From positions 1-64,000 of the forward strand of contig NZ_FTNC01000006.1 in the NCBI RefSeq assembly GCF_900156285.1: a DNA stretch of 64,000 nt, written 5' to 3'. Origin of the DNA: Halanaerobium kushneri (GTDB taxonomy: Bacteria > Bacillota > Halanaerobiia > Halanaerobiales > Halanaerobiaceae). Below the pieces are notes generated by a model. The model was given only the letters and a program-made list of their open reading frames with translations, did not search any database and was not told where the DNA came from. Shown here in pieces: positions 1 to 9,052 of the stretch; positions within the stretch are counted from its first letter, which is position 1, and each line of letters starts with the position of its first letter. The translations under genes and the position numbers were made by a program.

Positions 1-1
1 T

Positions 2-88
2 ATTTATTACAAACTGGCAGAAGGCTGTCCCAACAAAGAATTATTCTTTAAGGTACTGGATAATATACAGGGTTTGGGATTTATCTGA
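2..88 (+). pseudogene. C-terminal fragment of an unidentified protein, possibly transposase
   Basis: An open frame enters from the left edge and stops with TGA at 86-88, giving 28 residues that begin IYYKLAEGC and end NIQGLGFI. Its amino-acid mix is protein-like. The next 560 bases hold another insertion-sequence scrap, so a transposase tail is the best guess, but I do not recognise the family. It is the only sizeable feature here on the plus strand. Confidence 0.3.
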
Positions 89-288
89 ACCTGAATACTA
101 AACTACCTTAACATATAGGGCCTGTAAAGTTTTAAAGACAAAAAGGAAGAACAGGGGATATCTATACCCGATTTTAATAGTAATTTTTACCATAATACCA
201 AAAACAGATCTTTTTTAAGAATTCAACTCAAAAAAATATTTTTAAGTTCTTAAATCAGATGATTTTAGAGTTAAATAAAAGGAAAAAT

Positions 289-345
289 TTATTTTGTGGT
301 TGCTATGAATAATTCAGGTTTATTGTTGTTTTGTGGTAAACTCAT
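289..345 (-). pseudogene. IS transposase N-terminal remnant (18 codons)
   Basis: On the minus strand a clear ribosome site (AAGGAG) precedes ATG at 345 and a short frame, MSLPQNNNKPELFIATTK, that ends in TAA at 289-291. The start resembles the first residues of IS1182-type transposases as I recall them; this family call is from memory. Past the stop nothing resembles a transposase, so most of the element has been lost. The stretch from 89 to 288 shows nothing else I can support. Confidence 0.45.
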
Positions 346-348
346 ATC

Positions 349-421
349 AGAATCTCCTTTTTGGTTTTGGTATGGTTTTTTGTCCTAAAAACATTTTACC
401 ATAAAACCAAGAGGAGATTCT
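349..421. repeat. Hairpin at the 5' end of the IS remnant
   Basis: Imperfect inverted repeat: AGAATCTCCT followed by TTGGTTTT on the left arm matches AACCAAGAGGAGATTCT on the right arm, with small bulges and an AT-rich loop. Read leftward, the RNA hairpin would bury the AAGGAG ribosome site of the remnant. Several insertion sequences use such hairpins to stop read-through transcripts from being translated. Read rightward, the stem is followed by a T run, so it may also terminate transcription. Confidence 0.5.
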
Positions 422-616
422 ATTTTTTTATTCAAAAAAATTTGAACTAGATTTACTGTTTAAAGACTATCATAACTGGATTCGGTATTTTTACTTGCCG
501 AATTCAAGTTTAATATATATTATTAACATTAAAGTATTTTATTTATAATTAAAGTTTAATTTAAAATTTTTACTATTAATTAAACTCTCGATAAAAGAAC
601 CAAGAATTTAATTAAT

Positions 617-640
617 AGGGAGAAGCTTAAGCCTCTCCCT
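617..640 (-). terminator. Hairpin after sugar-binding protein gene
   Basis: AGGGAGAAGCTT and AAGCCTCTCCCT form a 12-bp stem with one mismatch just 12 bases past the stop codon of the sugar-binding protein gene. The bases after it on the minus strand are AT-rich but lack a clean T run, so it may be a weak terminator or an mRNA-stabilising stem. A second small stem lies at 477-506. The rest of 422-616 is AT-rich with no gene seen. Confidence 0.5.
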
Positions 641-652
641 AAATGTATCTAT

Positions 653-1645
653 TTATTCACCCATATAAAATTCAACATTGTCCTGAGTTACTAAGTTTAC
701 ACCAGTATCAACATAATCAGGTAGTGGGTTAATTCCAGCTTCCTGCCAGTTTCCATTTTCAATTGGATTTAAAAGTCCTTCTTTTAAGTGGAAGAGGAAC
801 ATTTGTCCCCAGTAACCCATATTCCAGGTTCCCTGAGCTAATGTTGCATCAATAACTCCTGATTCAACAAAATCAAGTGTACCAGGATCAGTATCAAAGC
901 TTACAATGTCAATGTTATCTACCATATTAGCTTCTTCTACTGCAGTTGCTGCACCTACACCTGTAGAAGCTTCAGTTGTAAATACTCCTACTAAATCAGG
1001 ATTAGCCTGAATCATTGAACCCATTGCTCTAGCAGAAGCAGCCTGATCTGATTGACCATCCTGTACTGAAACAACTTCCATGTTAGGATAATCATTAGCT
1101 ATTGTTTCCTGGAAACCACGAGCTCTTTCTTCGTGATTTAACTGACCAGGGATAGTTATTAAACCAAGGTTACCTTCTTCATCATTAAGATCAGCTAGAT
1201 AATTAGCTGCTTTTACACCAGCTTCATAGTTTGAAGTAGCTAAGAAAGAATAACGATTAGAATTAGGAGAATCAGCATCAAATGTTACTACAGGAATTCC
1301 CGCTTCCATTGCTCTGTTAATTGGACCTACAAGAGCATCAGGATTAATTGCTGTTAGAAGAATACCAGCTGGCTGCTGAGAAATAACCTGTTCTAAAACT
1401 GTAACCTGCTGATTAATATCATAATCAGTGGCACCAGTATAACGAGTGGATACTCCCAGATTTGCAGCTGCTTCTTCCATACCTCTGTAAGCAGGTTTCC
1501 AGTATTCAATACCAGAAACAAAAGTAACCATTACATACTCATCTTCCATACTACCCTGTAGTGGAGAATCGCCCTGTGCGGCTGCCATACCAACAAAACT
1601 GAGTGTTAAAGCAAAAACCATAACTAAAACTAATAATTTTTTCAA
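653..1645 (-). CDS. Ribose-type sugar ABC transporter, substrate-binding protein (copy 1)
   Basis: Binds a sugar in the periplasm and delivers it to the adjacent permease. About 330 residues, normal for the RbsB class (Peripla_BP_4). I start it at TTG 1645 rather than the upstream ATG at 1660, because that ATG lies inside the GGAGGG ribosome site. The protein then begins LKKLLVLVMVF, a good signal peptide ending near AAAQG. Core features include the VISQQPAGILLTAINPDA and GIPVVTFDADSP segments typical of the hinge and sugar pocket. Last gene of the operon regulator-ATPase-permease-binding protein. The exact sugar is not readable; the AraR-like regulator and nearby xylulokinase hint at a pentose. 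Confidence 0.9.
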   Translation of the reverse strand: MKKLLVLVMVFALTLSFVGMAAAQGDSPLQGSMEDEYVMVTFVSGIEYWKPAYRGMEEAAANLGVSTRYTGATDYDINQQVTVLEQVISQQPAGILLTAINPDALVGPINRAMEAGIPVVTFDADSPNSNRYSFLATSNYEAGVKAANYLADLNDEEGNLGLITIPGQLNHEERARGFQETIANDYPNMEVVSVQDGQSDQAASARAMGSMIQANPDLVGVFTTEASTGVGAATAVEEANMVDNIDIVSFDTDPGTLDFVESGVIDATLAQGTWNMGYWGQMFLFHLKEGLLNPIENGNWQEAGINPLPDYVDTGVNLVTQDNVEFYMGE

Positions 1646-1708
1646 ACTAAATCCCTCCATATTTTTATTTTATTTAAAATGTGTTTAAACACATTTAAAT
1701 AATCTTAT

Positions 1709-2677
1709 TTATTTACTGCCATGGACCTTCATATCTATTATTACAGCACTTAGAAGTACTAAACCAACAACTAACTGCTGCCAGTAAACAGATACACCTA
1801 AAAGAACCAGAGCATTATTAACCAGACCAACAAGTATAATCCCTAAAAAAGCACCAAGAACAGTTCCTTCTCCACCAGTAAGACTAGCTCCACCAATTAC
1901 AGCACCAGCAATAGCTCTTAATTCAGCGCCAGTACCAACAGTAGGTGTAGCTACTCCAAAACGAGCCAGATTTAAAATCCCGGCAAAACCAGCTAAAGAA
2001 GAACATAAAATATAAACCATTATTTTAGTTTTATTTACATTTATTCCAGAAAATTTAGCTGCTTCTTCATTTGAACCTACATAATAAATTTTTCTAAAAG
2101 TTTTAGAATTCCTCATTAAGAAGTCCATTACTATAACTAAGAGTATTAAAATTAAGCCAGGATTTGGAATTCCAAAAGTCTTCCCCCCACCGATAAAATC
2201 AAAAGTTTCCGAAATCTGACCGATACTAACAGGTGAACCTTTGGTGATAATATAGGCCAAACCACGCCCAATAGACATCATACTTAAAGTTGTAATAAAT
2301 GGGCTTAATTTTATTTTAGTAATAAATTGCGAAATACTGAAACCAATCAAAACGGATAAAACCATTGAAATTAAAACTGATAACCAGATATTCAAACCCA
2401 GAGTTACCATTGTCATTCCGGCAAGTACATTGGCAAAAGCCATAACAGAACCAACTGAAAGGTCAATTCCGCCAACAACTAAAACTAAAGTCATTCCTAC
2501 TGCCAGGATTCCATCCATTGATAAACCAATCAAAGTAGTATTTATATTATAAGTACTTAAAAAACCTGGGGCCATGAAGCTTAATAAAGCCGCAAAAACT
2601 ATAATTATAAGTGCAAGTGAAGCTTCTCGTAAACCAAATAACTTTTTTAGAACACTAGAATTCTGTGTGTTTTCCAT
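1709..2677 (-). CDS. Ribose-type sugar ABC transporter, permease (copy 1)
   Basis: Inner-membrane channel subunit of the RbsC family (BPD_transp_2). About 322 residues with 8-10 hydrophobic segments, including the conserved TLVLVVGGIDLSVGSVMA stretch near residue 70 and AIAGAVIGGASLTGGEGTV, the loop that contacts the ATPase. The longest frame starts at 2695, but its first codons contain the GGAGG ribosome site, so the second ATG at 2677 is the likelier start. It lies 21 bases (or 3, with the longer start) after the ATPase gene and 63 before the binding protein gene, in one operon. Confidence 0.9.
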   Translation of the reverse strand: MENTQNSSVLKKLFGLREASLALIIIVFAALLSFMAPGFLSTYNINTTLIGLSMDGILAVGMTLVLVVGGIDLSVGSVMAFANVLAGMTMVTLGLNIWLSVLISMVLSVLIGFSISQFITKIKLSPFITTLSMMSIGRGLAYIITKGSPVSIGQISETFDFIGGGKTFGIPNPGLILILLVIVMDFLMRNSKTFRKIYYVGSNEEAAKFSGINVNKTKIMVYILCSSLAGFAGILNLARFGVATPTVGTGAELRAIAGAVIGGASLTGGEGTVLGAFLGIILVGLVNNALVLLGVSVYWQQLVVGLVLLSAVIIDMKVHGSK

Positions 2678-2698
2678 TCCCTTATATCCCTCCATTTT

Positions 2699-4201
2699 TT
2701 AGTTTTCAAAATCATTTTTTCTACCAGAAGCATACATCATAACTTCTTCTTCGGTTGCTGTGTCAGCATCTAATTCTCCAACTAATTTACCTTGATGCAT
2801 AATTAAAATTCTATCACTCAAACCTAAAATCTCAGGTAATTCAGAAGATATAAACATAACTGCATGACCATTATTAGACAACTCTCTTAAAGTTGTATGA
2901 ATTTCAAATTTAGCTCCCACATCAATACCTCTGGTAGGTTCATCTAAAATTAAAACTCTTGGATCTACAGCTAACCATTTAGCAAGCAATACCTTTTGCT
3001 GATTCCCACCACTTAAACTCTTAACTGGCTGATCTAAACTTGCGTATTTTGTATTCATTATATCAACAAATTTACCACCAATATCTTTAACTTTTTTCTT
3101 TTTTACCAGTGAATTTTCAGATACCTGTTCTAAATCAGCAGCTACAACATTTGCATTCAAATCCATATCTAAAAATAGTCCCTGCTCTTTTCTGTCTTCG
3201 GTAATATAAATTAAACCCTGATCAATATTTTCGCGGGTATTATTAGCAGTTATATCTTTATCAAATAATTTAATCTTTCCACTGTCAGGCTGATTGATCC
3301 CAAAAACAGTCTGCATTGCTTCAGATCTTCCTGCACCAATCAAACCAAACAAACCAACAATTTCTTTTTCATTAACTTCAAAACTAATATTTTCAAATTC
3401 ATCTTTTCTACTAATATTTTCAACAGTTAGAATATTTTGACCAACTTCAGTTCCTTTATCTGGATAAGCCTGGTCAAGCTCTCTCCCCACCATCATCCGA
3501 ACAATATCATCAGGATCAACATCTGCTACTCTGCCATCTCCAACATGAACTCCATCTCGCAAAACAGTAAAGCTATCACATATCTGAAAAATTTCTTTAA
3601 GTCTATGACTTATAAAAAAGATTGCAATACCTTCTTTTTTCAATCTTAATAAATTATCAAATAAAATCTGCGACTCAGATTCTGTTAAAGAAGATGTTGG
3701 CTCATCAAGAATTAAAATTTTTGCATTGATTGATAATGCTTTAGCTATCTCAACCATTTGCTGTTCTGAAATTCCCAATTTACCCAGAGGCTGCTTAACA
3801 TCGATATCAAGATTTAATCTTTTTAATACTTTTTCAGCCTCCTTACGCATTTCCTTAAAATTAACCATGCCTCTTTTTTTCTCCGGCACACGTCCCATAA
3901 AAATATTCTCGGCAACACTTACTTCTGGACAGAGACTCAATTCCTGGTGAACAATACTTATTCCTTTTTCCTGCGCTGTACGAGGGTCCAGGTTAGTTAA
4001 TTTCTCACCTTCAAATATAATTTCTCCTTCATTTGGCTGCAAAATCCCGGTCATAATATTCATTAAAGTTGATTTACCGGCACCGTTTTCTCCACAAACT
4101 GCCTGAATCTCTCCGGGCTCAATTTTTATATTCACATCTTTTAGAGCCTGAGTTCCATAAAATGACTTACTAATTCCCTTCATTTCTAAAAGTTTGTCCA
4201 T
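2699..4201 (-). CDS. Ribose-type sugar ABC transporter, double ATPase (copy 1)
   Basis: Cytoplasmic energy subunit of the RbsA class: 500 residues with two nucleotide-binding domains. The first has Walker A GENGAGKST (about 38-46), a degenerate signature (ISEQQMVEIAKA) and Walker B ILILDEPTSSL. The second has the usual degenerate P-loop (LIGAGRSE), signature LSGGNQQKV and Walker B VLILDEPTRGID. This asymmetry is standard for the family. It starts only 10 bases after the regulator gene and is presumably co-transcribed with it. Confidence 0.93.
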   Translation of the reverse strand: MDKLLEMKGISKSFYGTQALKDVNIKIEPGEIQAVCGENGAGKSTLMNIMTGILQPNEGEIIFEGEKLTNLDPRTAQEKGISIVHQELSLCPEVSVAENIFMGRVPEKKRGMVNFKEMRKEAEKVLKRLNLDIDVKQPLGKLGISEQQMVEIAKALSINAKILILDEPTSSLTESESQILFDNLLRLKKEGIAIFFISHRLKEIFQICDSFTVLRDGVHVGDGRVADVDPDDIVRMMVGRELDQAYPDKGTEVGQNILTVENISRKDEFENISFEVNEKEIVGLFGLIGAGRSEAMQTVFGINQPDSGKIKLFDKDITANNTRENIDQGLIYITEDRKEQGLFLDMDLNANVVAADLEQVSENSLVKKKKVKDIGGKFVDIMNTKYASLDQPVKSLSGGNQQKVLLAKWLAVDPRVLILDEPTRGIDVGAKFEIHTTLRELSNNGHAVMFISSELPEILGLSDRILIMHQGKLVGELDADTATEEEVMMYASGRKNDFEN

Positions 4202-4211
4202 TTGAATTTAA

Positions 4212-5288
4212 CTACCTCCTTCTTAGCTCTTTACATGAATCTCTAACTACCAGTTCTGGATCATATAAAAATCTTGGTTTTTCAACTCCAATTTCTATCA
4301 TATTAAATAATAGTCTGGCTGCATGTCTACCTAAATCTTCTTTAGGATGTCGGACTGAAGTAAGCCTGACATTTGTTGCCGTGGCCAGAATTGAATCATC
4401 AAAAGAAACTACAGAGATGTCTTCCGGAACCTTTAGTCCTTTATCAATTATCGCCTTAACTACATCTACAGCAATCTCGTCATTATAACAGACAACCGCT
4501 GTTGGCTGATCCTGATGAGATAACATTTTATCCATCCAGTGATAGGGATAAGATGAAATTTGACTTGTTATATATGTTCCAACATCTGCTGATTCTGAAT
4601 CAATACCATAATCATTTAAAGCCTTTTTAAAACCTTTAAGCCTAAAAACTCCCTGTAAATCATCCTCCTTAAAAATCCCAGCAATATTTTTATGCCCAAG
4701 CTGCAATAAATACTGAGTTGCTTTATAGCCACCCTTATAATCATTGACAATTGCGTAAGATGGGTTTAATTCTCTGTAATAAGCATTTAGCATAACAAAT
4801 GGGATATTTTTTTCTTTTAATTCTCGATAGAGGTCCATGTTGTGAGTATCTATTGCACTTTTGGTGGGTTCAATAATTAATCCATCTACACCGTTGTCAA
4901 TAACTTTTCTTAAGTGCTTTCTTTCTTTATTTGGATCATTATCAGTATTAGCAAGTGTCATCGTATAATATTTTGAACTTACTACCTCTTCAATACCTGA
5001 AATTATATTTGGAAAAATATAATTGGAAAGATAAGTAGTTATCACTGCAATCTTTTTCTCTTTAACTTTATTTTTAGAATCTTTATAAAAAGTACCTCGT
5101 CCCCGCTGACGGTAGACAACATCATCTTTTTCAAGCTGATCTAAAGCCCTTCTAACAGTATCTCTACTAAAATCAAATTTATTAGCAACTTTTGATTCTG
5201 ATGGCAATAATTCTCCATCAGATAATTTATTTTCAGTAATATACTTTTTATAAAAATCCACAATTTGTTTATACTTTGCTCTAGCCAT
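4212..5288 (-). CDS. GntR/LacI-chimera sugar repressor (AraR-type)
   Basis: Transcription factor of 358 residues. Residues 1-70 form a GntR winged helix (LPSESKVANKFDFSRDTVRRAL, then the wing RQRGRGTFY). Residues about 75-355 form a LacI-type periplasmic-binding effector domain (KKIAVITTYL..., ATVVCYND-like VVCYNDEIA, ISVVSFDDS). This architecture defines the AraR family, whose Bacillus member represses arabinose genes and is released by L-arabinose. It lies between two sugar importers and heads the copy-1 operon. An operator sits in its own promoter, so it likely represses itself as well as the copy-2 operon. The effector sugar here is inferred, not shown. Confidence 0.9.
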   Translation of the reverse strand: MARAKYKQIVDFYKKYITENKLSDGELLPSESKVANKFDFSRDTVRRALDQLEKDDVVYRQRGRGTFYKDSKNKVKEKKIAVITTYLSNYIFPNIISGIEEVVSSKYYTMTLANTDNDPNKERKHLRKVIDNGVDGLIIEPTKSAIDTHNMDLYRELKEKNIPFVMLNAYYRELNPSYAIVNDYKGGYKATQYLLQLGHKNIAGIFKEDDLQGVFRLKGFKKALNDYGIDSESADVGTYITSQISSYPYHWMDKMLSHQDQPTAVVCYNDEIAVDVVKAIIDKGLKVPEDISVVSFDDSILATATNVRLTSVRHPKEDLGRHAARLLFNMIEIGVEKPRFLYDPELVVRDSCKELRRR

Positions 5289-5317
5289 AGTACCACAACT
5301 TTCCCTACAATTAGTTT

Positions 5318-5368
5318 ATTTGTATGTACCTTTAAATTTATTATATATTAATATTCTGAAAAAATCAA
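5318..5368 (-). promoter_or_regulatory. Promoter and operator of regulator/importer-1 operon
   Basis: On the minus strand: -35 TTGATT (5363-5368), exactly 17 bases, -10 TATAAT (5340-5345), then the element AAAGGTACATACAAAT (5318-5333) right over the start of transcription. GTACATAC with flanking TTTG/CAAA resembles the AraR operator of Bacillus (ATTTGTACGTACAAAT). The whole arrangement recurs upstream of importer 2. Confidence 0.8.
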
Positions 5369-5397
5369 TAATATTTTTAAAAAATATTAAATAATTT

Positions 5398-5432
5398 AAT
5401 AAGGGAGCAGAATAAATATCCTACCCCCTTAT
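5398..5432 (-). terminator. Terminator-like stem after importer-2 operon
   Basis: ATAAGGG and CCCTTAT pair across an AT-rich loop between the stop of binding protein copy 2 and the promoter of the regulator. On the minus strand it is followed by an A/T-rich stretch with a TTTTTT tract about 15 bases on. Its place suggests that it separates the two transcription units. Confidence 0.5.
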
Positions 5433-5445
5433 ATATTAGCAAACT

Positions 5446-6381
5446 TTAGTTATATGGAAGCTCATCATAGTTATATTCATCTACTATCATAGTTGGTGTC
5501 ACAGTTAATTGTGGAAGTTCTTCTCCTTCCATATATTTTTTAATTGATCTCATTGTTATTCTTCCCATTTCTGTTGGGAATACTGCTAAAGTACCTGTTA
5601 AGTCCCCTTCACCAACATCTTCGATTGCATCTGGGTTTCCATCAATACCTATAGTAAACACCTTTTTATTCATGGACTTTGCGGCCTGAGAAGCTCCCTG
5701 AGCCATGGCATCACTCATGCCAAAAAATAGATCTACATTTGGTCTAGCCTGCAGTAAATTTTCTGCAACATTCATTCCCTTTTCTCTCTCCCAATCTGCT
5801 GGTTGAGAAGCAACAATTTCTATTTCTGGGAATTTATCTAGTATTTCCATAAATCCACCTTTACGTTCTGTATTGTGGAATCCAGGAACTCCTTCTAAAA
5901 TGGCTATCTGTCCATCAAGTTCTCCATACTTTTCATGTAATAGTTCTACTGCTCTCATACCAACCTTACGGCCACCAGCGCGCTGATCATAACCAACATA
6001 TGTTACAACATCTCCACTGGGGAGTTCTGTTAACGAGTTAAAAATAAATACTGGAATACCTGCTTCATTAGCTTTTTCTACAGCAGGAGCAACAGCTTTA
6101 TTGTTAATAGCACATAGAGCAATTGCATCAACTTCACGCTGAATCATATCTTCTACCATACTAACCTGCTTCTGGAAATTAGTTTCTCGATCTGGAGCCA
6201 TTTTATACAATTTCCAACCATATTCCTCCGCCATTTGAGTGGCGCCTTCATTTGTCGCTTTATAAAAAGTACTTGTTAAAGCTGGAGAAATCATAGCTAC
6301 CTCAAAATCATCCTGGGCATAAACAGCAAAACTGAATAACATCACAAATAATAATGAAATTACTAATGTTTTTTTAATCAA
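5446..6381 (-). CDS. Ribose-type sugar ABC transporter, substrate-binding protein (copy 2)
   Basis: Periplasmic sugar-binding protein of 311 residues (Peripla_BP_4). TTG start with ribosome site GGGAGG. Signal peptide IKKTLVISLLFVMLFSFAVYA with cleavage before QDD. Contains NNKAVAPAVEKANEAGIPVF and VFTIGIDGNPDA, typical of the domain hinge and ligand pocket. It is clearly diverged from copy 1 in sequence and length, so the two importers probably differ in substrate or affinity. Third gene of the copy-2 operon, 90 bases after the permease gene. Confidence 0.9.
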   Translation of the reverse strand: MIKKTLVISLLFVMLFSFAVYAQDDFEVAMISPALTSTFYKATNEGATQMAEEYGWKLYKMAPDRETNFQKQVSMVEDMIQREVDAIALCAINNKAVAPAVEKANEAGIPVFIFNSLTELPSGDVVTYVGYDQRAGGRKVGMRAVELLHEKYGELDGQIAILEGVPGFHNTERKGGFMEILDKFPEIEIVASQPADWEREKGMNVAENLLQARPNVDLFFGMSDAMAQGASQAAKSMNKKVFTIGIDGNPDAIEDVGEGDLTGTLAVFPTEMGRITMRSIKKYMEGEELPQLTVTPTMIVDEYNYDELPYN

Positions 6382-6471
6382 TTTAATTTCCTCCCTTTTT
6401 AATTTGAGTCAAACTAATAAAGAAAACACGCCAATATTTATTTATCACCCCCTTTTTCTAAATTAATTTAT

Positions 6472-7470
6472 TTAAGATTTTAGACCAGCAAAAAATGAAC
6501 TTAAAGTCCCATCTTGATCTTCAGAACTTTGTTTTCTCACAACATCTACCGTAACAGCCAATAAAATGATTAAACCAAGTATAACTCTCTGCCAGTGTGA
6601 TGAAACAAGCAATAAATTCAGCCCATTTCGTACAACACCCATTATAAGAGCACCAATTAGAGAACCAATAATTTTACCTCTACCCCCACTTAGACTTGTT
6701 CCTCCAATTACGACAGCTGCAATAACATCAAGTTCAAAACCATCTCCTGCAACTGAAGTGGCAGCATCAAGACGAGCAGATAAAATCATGCCGGAAATAG
6801 AAGCAAATAAACCTGTAAGTGCATAAACAATAGTCTTATATTTTTTCGTATTAATCCCCGATAAAATAGCTGCTTCTTCATTTCCACCTAAGGCATATGC
6901 ATAACGACCTACTTTTGTTTTATTTAAAAGAAAATAACTAATTAAATATATAATAACCATTAAAATAGCGGGGAATGGTATTGGCCCAATCATTCCAGCA
7001 CCAAGATATTTAAATGACTCTGGCAACCCATAAATTGGGGCTCCATCAGTATAAACAAAGGATAAGCCACGGGCAACACCCATCATACCTAAAGTAGAAA
7101 TGAATGGTGGTAGAGGAACTCGAGTAATTAAAACTCCATTTACAATACCTAAAATACCACCTGCAATTAAGCCTAAAAAAACTGCCAGCCAGACATTCCA
7201 ACCTAAACTAACCATCATTCCAGCAGTTAAACAACTGGAAAGACTTAAAACTGAGCCAACAGATAAATCTATTCCTCCCGTAATTATAACAAAAGTCATA
7301 CCGGCTGCTGCTATAGCAATTAGTGATGACTGTCTTAAAATATTCATTAAATTTGTTAAAGTTAAAAAATATGGAGTTGCAAAAGTCATTATAGCACCTA
7401 ATAAAATTAAACCTGTTAAAGCTCCTAATTCTTTCCCTAATGAATCTTTTAATTTTTTTATTATATTCAT
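6472..7470 (-). CDS. Ribose-type sugar ABC transporter, permease (copy 2)
   Basis: RbsC-class membrane permease of 332 residues with about nine hydrophobic segments. Family landmarks: MTFVIITGGIDLSVGSVLS near residue 65 and IAAVVIGGTSLSGGRGKI near residue 250. The start ATG follows GGGAGTGATGTAG and lies only 5 bases after the ATPase stop, so the two are translationally linked. The C-terminal tail (RKQSSEDQDG...) extends slightly past the last membrane helix. Confidence 0.92.
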   Translation of the reverse strand: MNIIKKLKDSLGKELGALTGLILLGAIMTFATPYFLTLTNLMNILRQSSLIAIAAAGMTFVIITGGIDLSVGSVLSLSSCLTAGMMVSLGWNVWLAVFLGLIAGGILGIVNGVLITRVPLPPFISTLGMMGVARGLSFVYTDGAPIYGLPESFKYLGAGMIGPIPFPAILMVIIYLISYFLLNKTKVGRYAYALGGNEEAAILSGINTKKYKTIVYALTGLFASISGMILSARLDAATSVAGDGFELDVIAAVVIGGTSLSGGRGKIIGSLIGALIMGVVRNGLNLLLVSSHWQRVILGLIILLAVTVDVVRKQSSEDQDGTLSSFFAGLKS

Positions 7471-7475
7471 CTACA

Positions 7476-8969
7476 TCACTCCCTGGTAGCAAGACTTAAT
7501 ATATTTTCCTGGTTAGCATCTTCAATATCCATTTGACCAGCTATTTCACCATGGTTCATTACTATAATACGATCACTCATCCCTAAAATTTCTGGCAGCT
7601 CAGAAGACACCATTATTATACCTACACCCTCTTCTGCCAGCTGATTAATAAGTGAATAAACTTCTTTTTTAGCTCCAACATCAATTCCTCTGGTGGGTTC
7701 ATCAAAAATTAAAATTTTAGTATTTCTAATTAGCCATTTAGCTAAAACAACTTTCTGTTGATTTCCCCCACTTAAAAATTGAACTTCCTGTTCTTCTCCA
7801 GGTGTTTTAATATTTAACTTTTCAATATACTCCTGTGCTAATTTCTTATCTTTATCATCTTTTAATATCATACCATTCATTACCTGAGATAAATCAGTTA
7901 ATGATATGTTTTCTTTAACTGATCTAACTAAAACCAATCCCTGTTTTTTTCTATCTTCAGTAATAAATCCTATTCCAGATTCTATAGCACTGCGTGGATT
8001 CTCAATTTTCGCTTCTTTTTGATCAATTAATATTTTACCCGAATCCATTTTATCAGCCCCAAATATACAGCGCATCAGTTCAGTTCTACCCGATCCAACT
8101 AAACCAGCAAAACCAAGAACTTCTCCTTTTTTTAATGAAAATGAAATATCTTTTAATAGGTCGCCTCGATTTAGATTTTCTACTGCCAGAATTTCTTCGC
8201 CAATTTCCGCATCTCTTTCTGGAAATTGTTCTTTTAACTCTCTTCCGACCATTTCTGTGATCAGTAAATCCTTGTCTGTTTCAGAAATCGGATGAGTTGC
8301 AATATACTGGCCATCTCTAAAAACCGTTACTCTATCAGCTACCTGCCAGAGTTCTTTTAATCTATGAGATATATAAATAACTGAAATACCCTTTTCCTTT
8401 AAATTATCAATAGTTTTGAATAGTTCTTCTATCTCATTATCACCAAGAGCTGCTGTGGGTTCATCCATTATAATAATATCAGAATCCATAGATATTGCTT
8501 TAGCTATCTCAACCATCTGCTGCATCGCTACTCCAAGATCAGCAATCTGAGTATTTGGATCTATGTCTATCCCAAGATCTTGCAATATCTTTTTACTTTT
8601 TTGATACATCTCTTTTTTATCAATTATGGTCTGACCTTTCATATCTTCTCTACCTAAAAATATGTTTTCTGAAATCGAAAGATAAGGAACTAAATTAAAT
8701 TCCTGATAAATAACACTAATTCCCAGTTTCCGAGAATGTTTAGGACCTTTTATATCAACACTCTGACCTTTAAATTTTATTTCCCCACCATCTTTTTTAT
8801 GAACTCCAGATATAATTTTAATTAAAGTCGATTTCCCAGCACCATTTTCCCCAACAAGAGCATGTACCTCACCCTCTTTTAAATTAAAATCAACCTGGTC
8901 TAAAGCTAATACCCCAGGAAACTTTTTAGTTATTGAGGATAATTCAAGGATACTTTGATTACTACTCAC
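7476..8969 (-). CDS. Ribose-type sugar ABC transporter, double ATPase (copy 2)
   Basis: RbsA-class ATPase of 497 residues and first gene of the importer-2 operon. First nucleotide-binding domain: GENGAGKST, degenerate signature GVAMQQMVEIAKA, Walker B IIIMDEPTAAL. Second: LVGSGRTE, LSGGNQQKV, ILIFDEPTRGID. GTG start behind AAGGGGTGG. The upstream gap of about 280 bases carries a promoter and operator matching those in front of the regulator gene. Confidence 0.93.
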   Translation of the reverse strand: MSSNQSILELSSITKKFPGVLALDQVDFNLKEGEVHALVGENGAGKSTLIKIISGVHKKDGGEIKFKGQSVDIKGPKHSRKLGISVIYQEFNLVPYLSISENIFLGREDMKGQTIIDKKEMYQKSKKILQDLGIDIDPNTQIADLGVAMQQMVEIAKAISMDSDIIIMDEPTAALGDNEIEELFKTIDNLKEKGISVIYISHRLKELWQVADRVTVFRDGQYIATHPISETDKDLLITEMVGRELKEQFPERDAEIGEEILAVENLNRGDLLKDISFSLKKGEVLGFAGLVGSGRTELMRCIFGADKMDSGKILIDQKEAKIENPRSAIESGIGFITEDRKKQGLVLVRSVKENISLTDLSQVMNGMILKDDKDKKLAQEYIEKLNIKTPGEEQEVQFLSGGNQQKVVLAKWLIRNTKILIFDEPTRGIDVGAKKEVYSLINQLAEEGVGIIMVSSELPEILGMSDRIIVMNHGEIAGQMDIEDANQENILSLATRE

Positions 8970-9052
8970 TTTTAACCACCCCTTTAAATACCTCCTTTTT
9001 TAATAACATTTAATAATGACTTATAATCTTTAAATCATTATATACAATTTAA

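Noticed and set aside
1646-1660. Upstream ATG of the first sugar-binding protein
   Set aside because: The ATG is part of the ribosome site ATGGAGGG; TTG at 1645 gives a standard signal peptide.
7100-7492. Open frames inside the copy-2 permease on both strands
   Set aside because: They are out-of-frame shadows of a clear RbsC-type gene, with low-complexity products.
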